This document shows, piece by piece, positions 63,990 through 64,000 of a stretch of 64,000 bases of DNA (position 1 is its first letter; each line of letters starts with the position of its first letter). The stretch covers positions 2,858,001-2,922,000 of the forward strand of contig NZ_CAUQDV010000001.1 of assembly GCF_963517015.1 (NCBI RefSeq). Reading direction: 5' to 3'. The notes under the pieces are model-generated. The model was not told the origin of the DNA, ran no database searches, and saw only the letters and a program-made list of their open reading frames with translations. This DNA is from an uncultured Devosia sp. (GTDB lineage: Bacteria > Pseudomonadota > Alphaproteobacteria > Rhizobiales > Devosiaceae). Made by a program: the position numbers and the translations under genes.

Positions 63990-64000
63990 ATGAAATGATC
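63990..64000 (+). CDS. Start of a gene cut by the window edge
   Basis: ATGAAATGATC begins 112 bp from the divergent LysR start, with GGAAAGG just upstream as a ribosome site. Only three codons are visible and, read in that frame, M-K-stop cannot be excluded (ATG AAA TGA); an ATG at 63995 in another frame is the alternative start. It is probably the target gene of the LysR regulator. Confidence 0.25.

Overview
The window looks like chromosome from a GC-rich alphaproteobacterium of the Hyphomicrobiales, with a Devosia-like flavour. This is inferred from the Dpp-type ABC cluster with Tat-exported binding proteins, the malic enzyme with a fused phosphotransacetylase domain, malate synthase G, and the lysine-rich N-terminus of RlmE; no search could be run. 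The left edge (1-3163) is ordinary chromosome: a DHA2-type MFS exporter broken by a one-base frameshift, rlmE, a Ppx/GppA phosphatase and a tRNA-Gln(CTG) gene with its own promoter.

From the 3' end of that tRNA (3147) begins an integrated element. A tRNA-proximal tyrosine recombinase (3346-5319) sits next to attL, and a 19-bp copy of the tRNA 3' end (attR) lies at 59547-59565. Both ends carry TTGGCCAC-type repeats that look like recombinase arm sites. A 96-bp copy of the right end also occurs at 33139-33234. The mobile unit could therefore be 30 kb (3147-33234) or 56 kb (3147-59565), or two nested or tandem events.

The 30-kb part is a defence-like accessory region. It holds a second tyrosine recombinase, a soluble FtsH-like AAA+ zinc protease paired with a GIY-YIG protein, and a tightly coupled five-gene operon: a Z1-domain SF2 ATPase, a PD-(D/E)XK protein, a MORC/MutL-like GHKL ATPase and two poorly known proteins. 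A convergent Vsr nuclease and C5 DNA methyltransferase face that operon. Next come a 2138-residue Avs-like STAND NTPase with an N-terminal Cap4-type nuclease, an AraC regulator with a divergent NADPH oxidoreductase, a spermidine-synthase-fold enzyme behind a perfect 23-bp palindrome, a GIY-YIG/DEDDh exonuclease fusion, and an unknown two-gene operon with palindromic operators.

The 33.4-59.3 kb part is metabolic. It has glcB-maeB (glyoxylate and C4 metabolism), a GlcG/HbpS-like protein, IclR and EamA genes, then a carbohydrate cluster. A LacI regulator has a perfect palindrome at its own promoter and a related half-conserved site between a peptide-type ABC operon with an alpha-glucuronidase-like hydrolase and a divergent GH-like gene. 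A second operon (Ldh-type reductase, Fe-ADH, aldehyde dehydrogenase, enolase-superfamily enzyme, second solute-binding protein) is controlled by a divergent GntR/FCD regulator. Together these look like uptake and breakdown of an acidic sugar or uronate-containing oligosaccharide; the substrate is not known.

Right of attR there is a scar joining a truncated DUF2971 gene to the C-terminal remnant of umuD, followed by intact umuC, a weak hypothetical gene, an aldo/keto reductase, a LysR regulator, and the first codons of another gene at the edge. No CRISPR array, rRNA or complete insertion sequence was seen.
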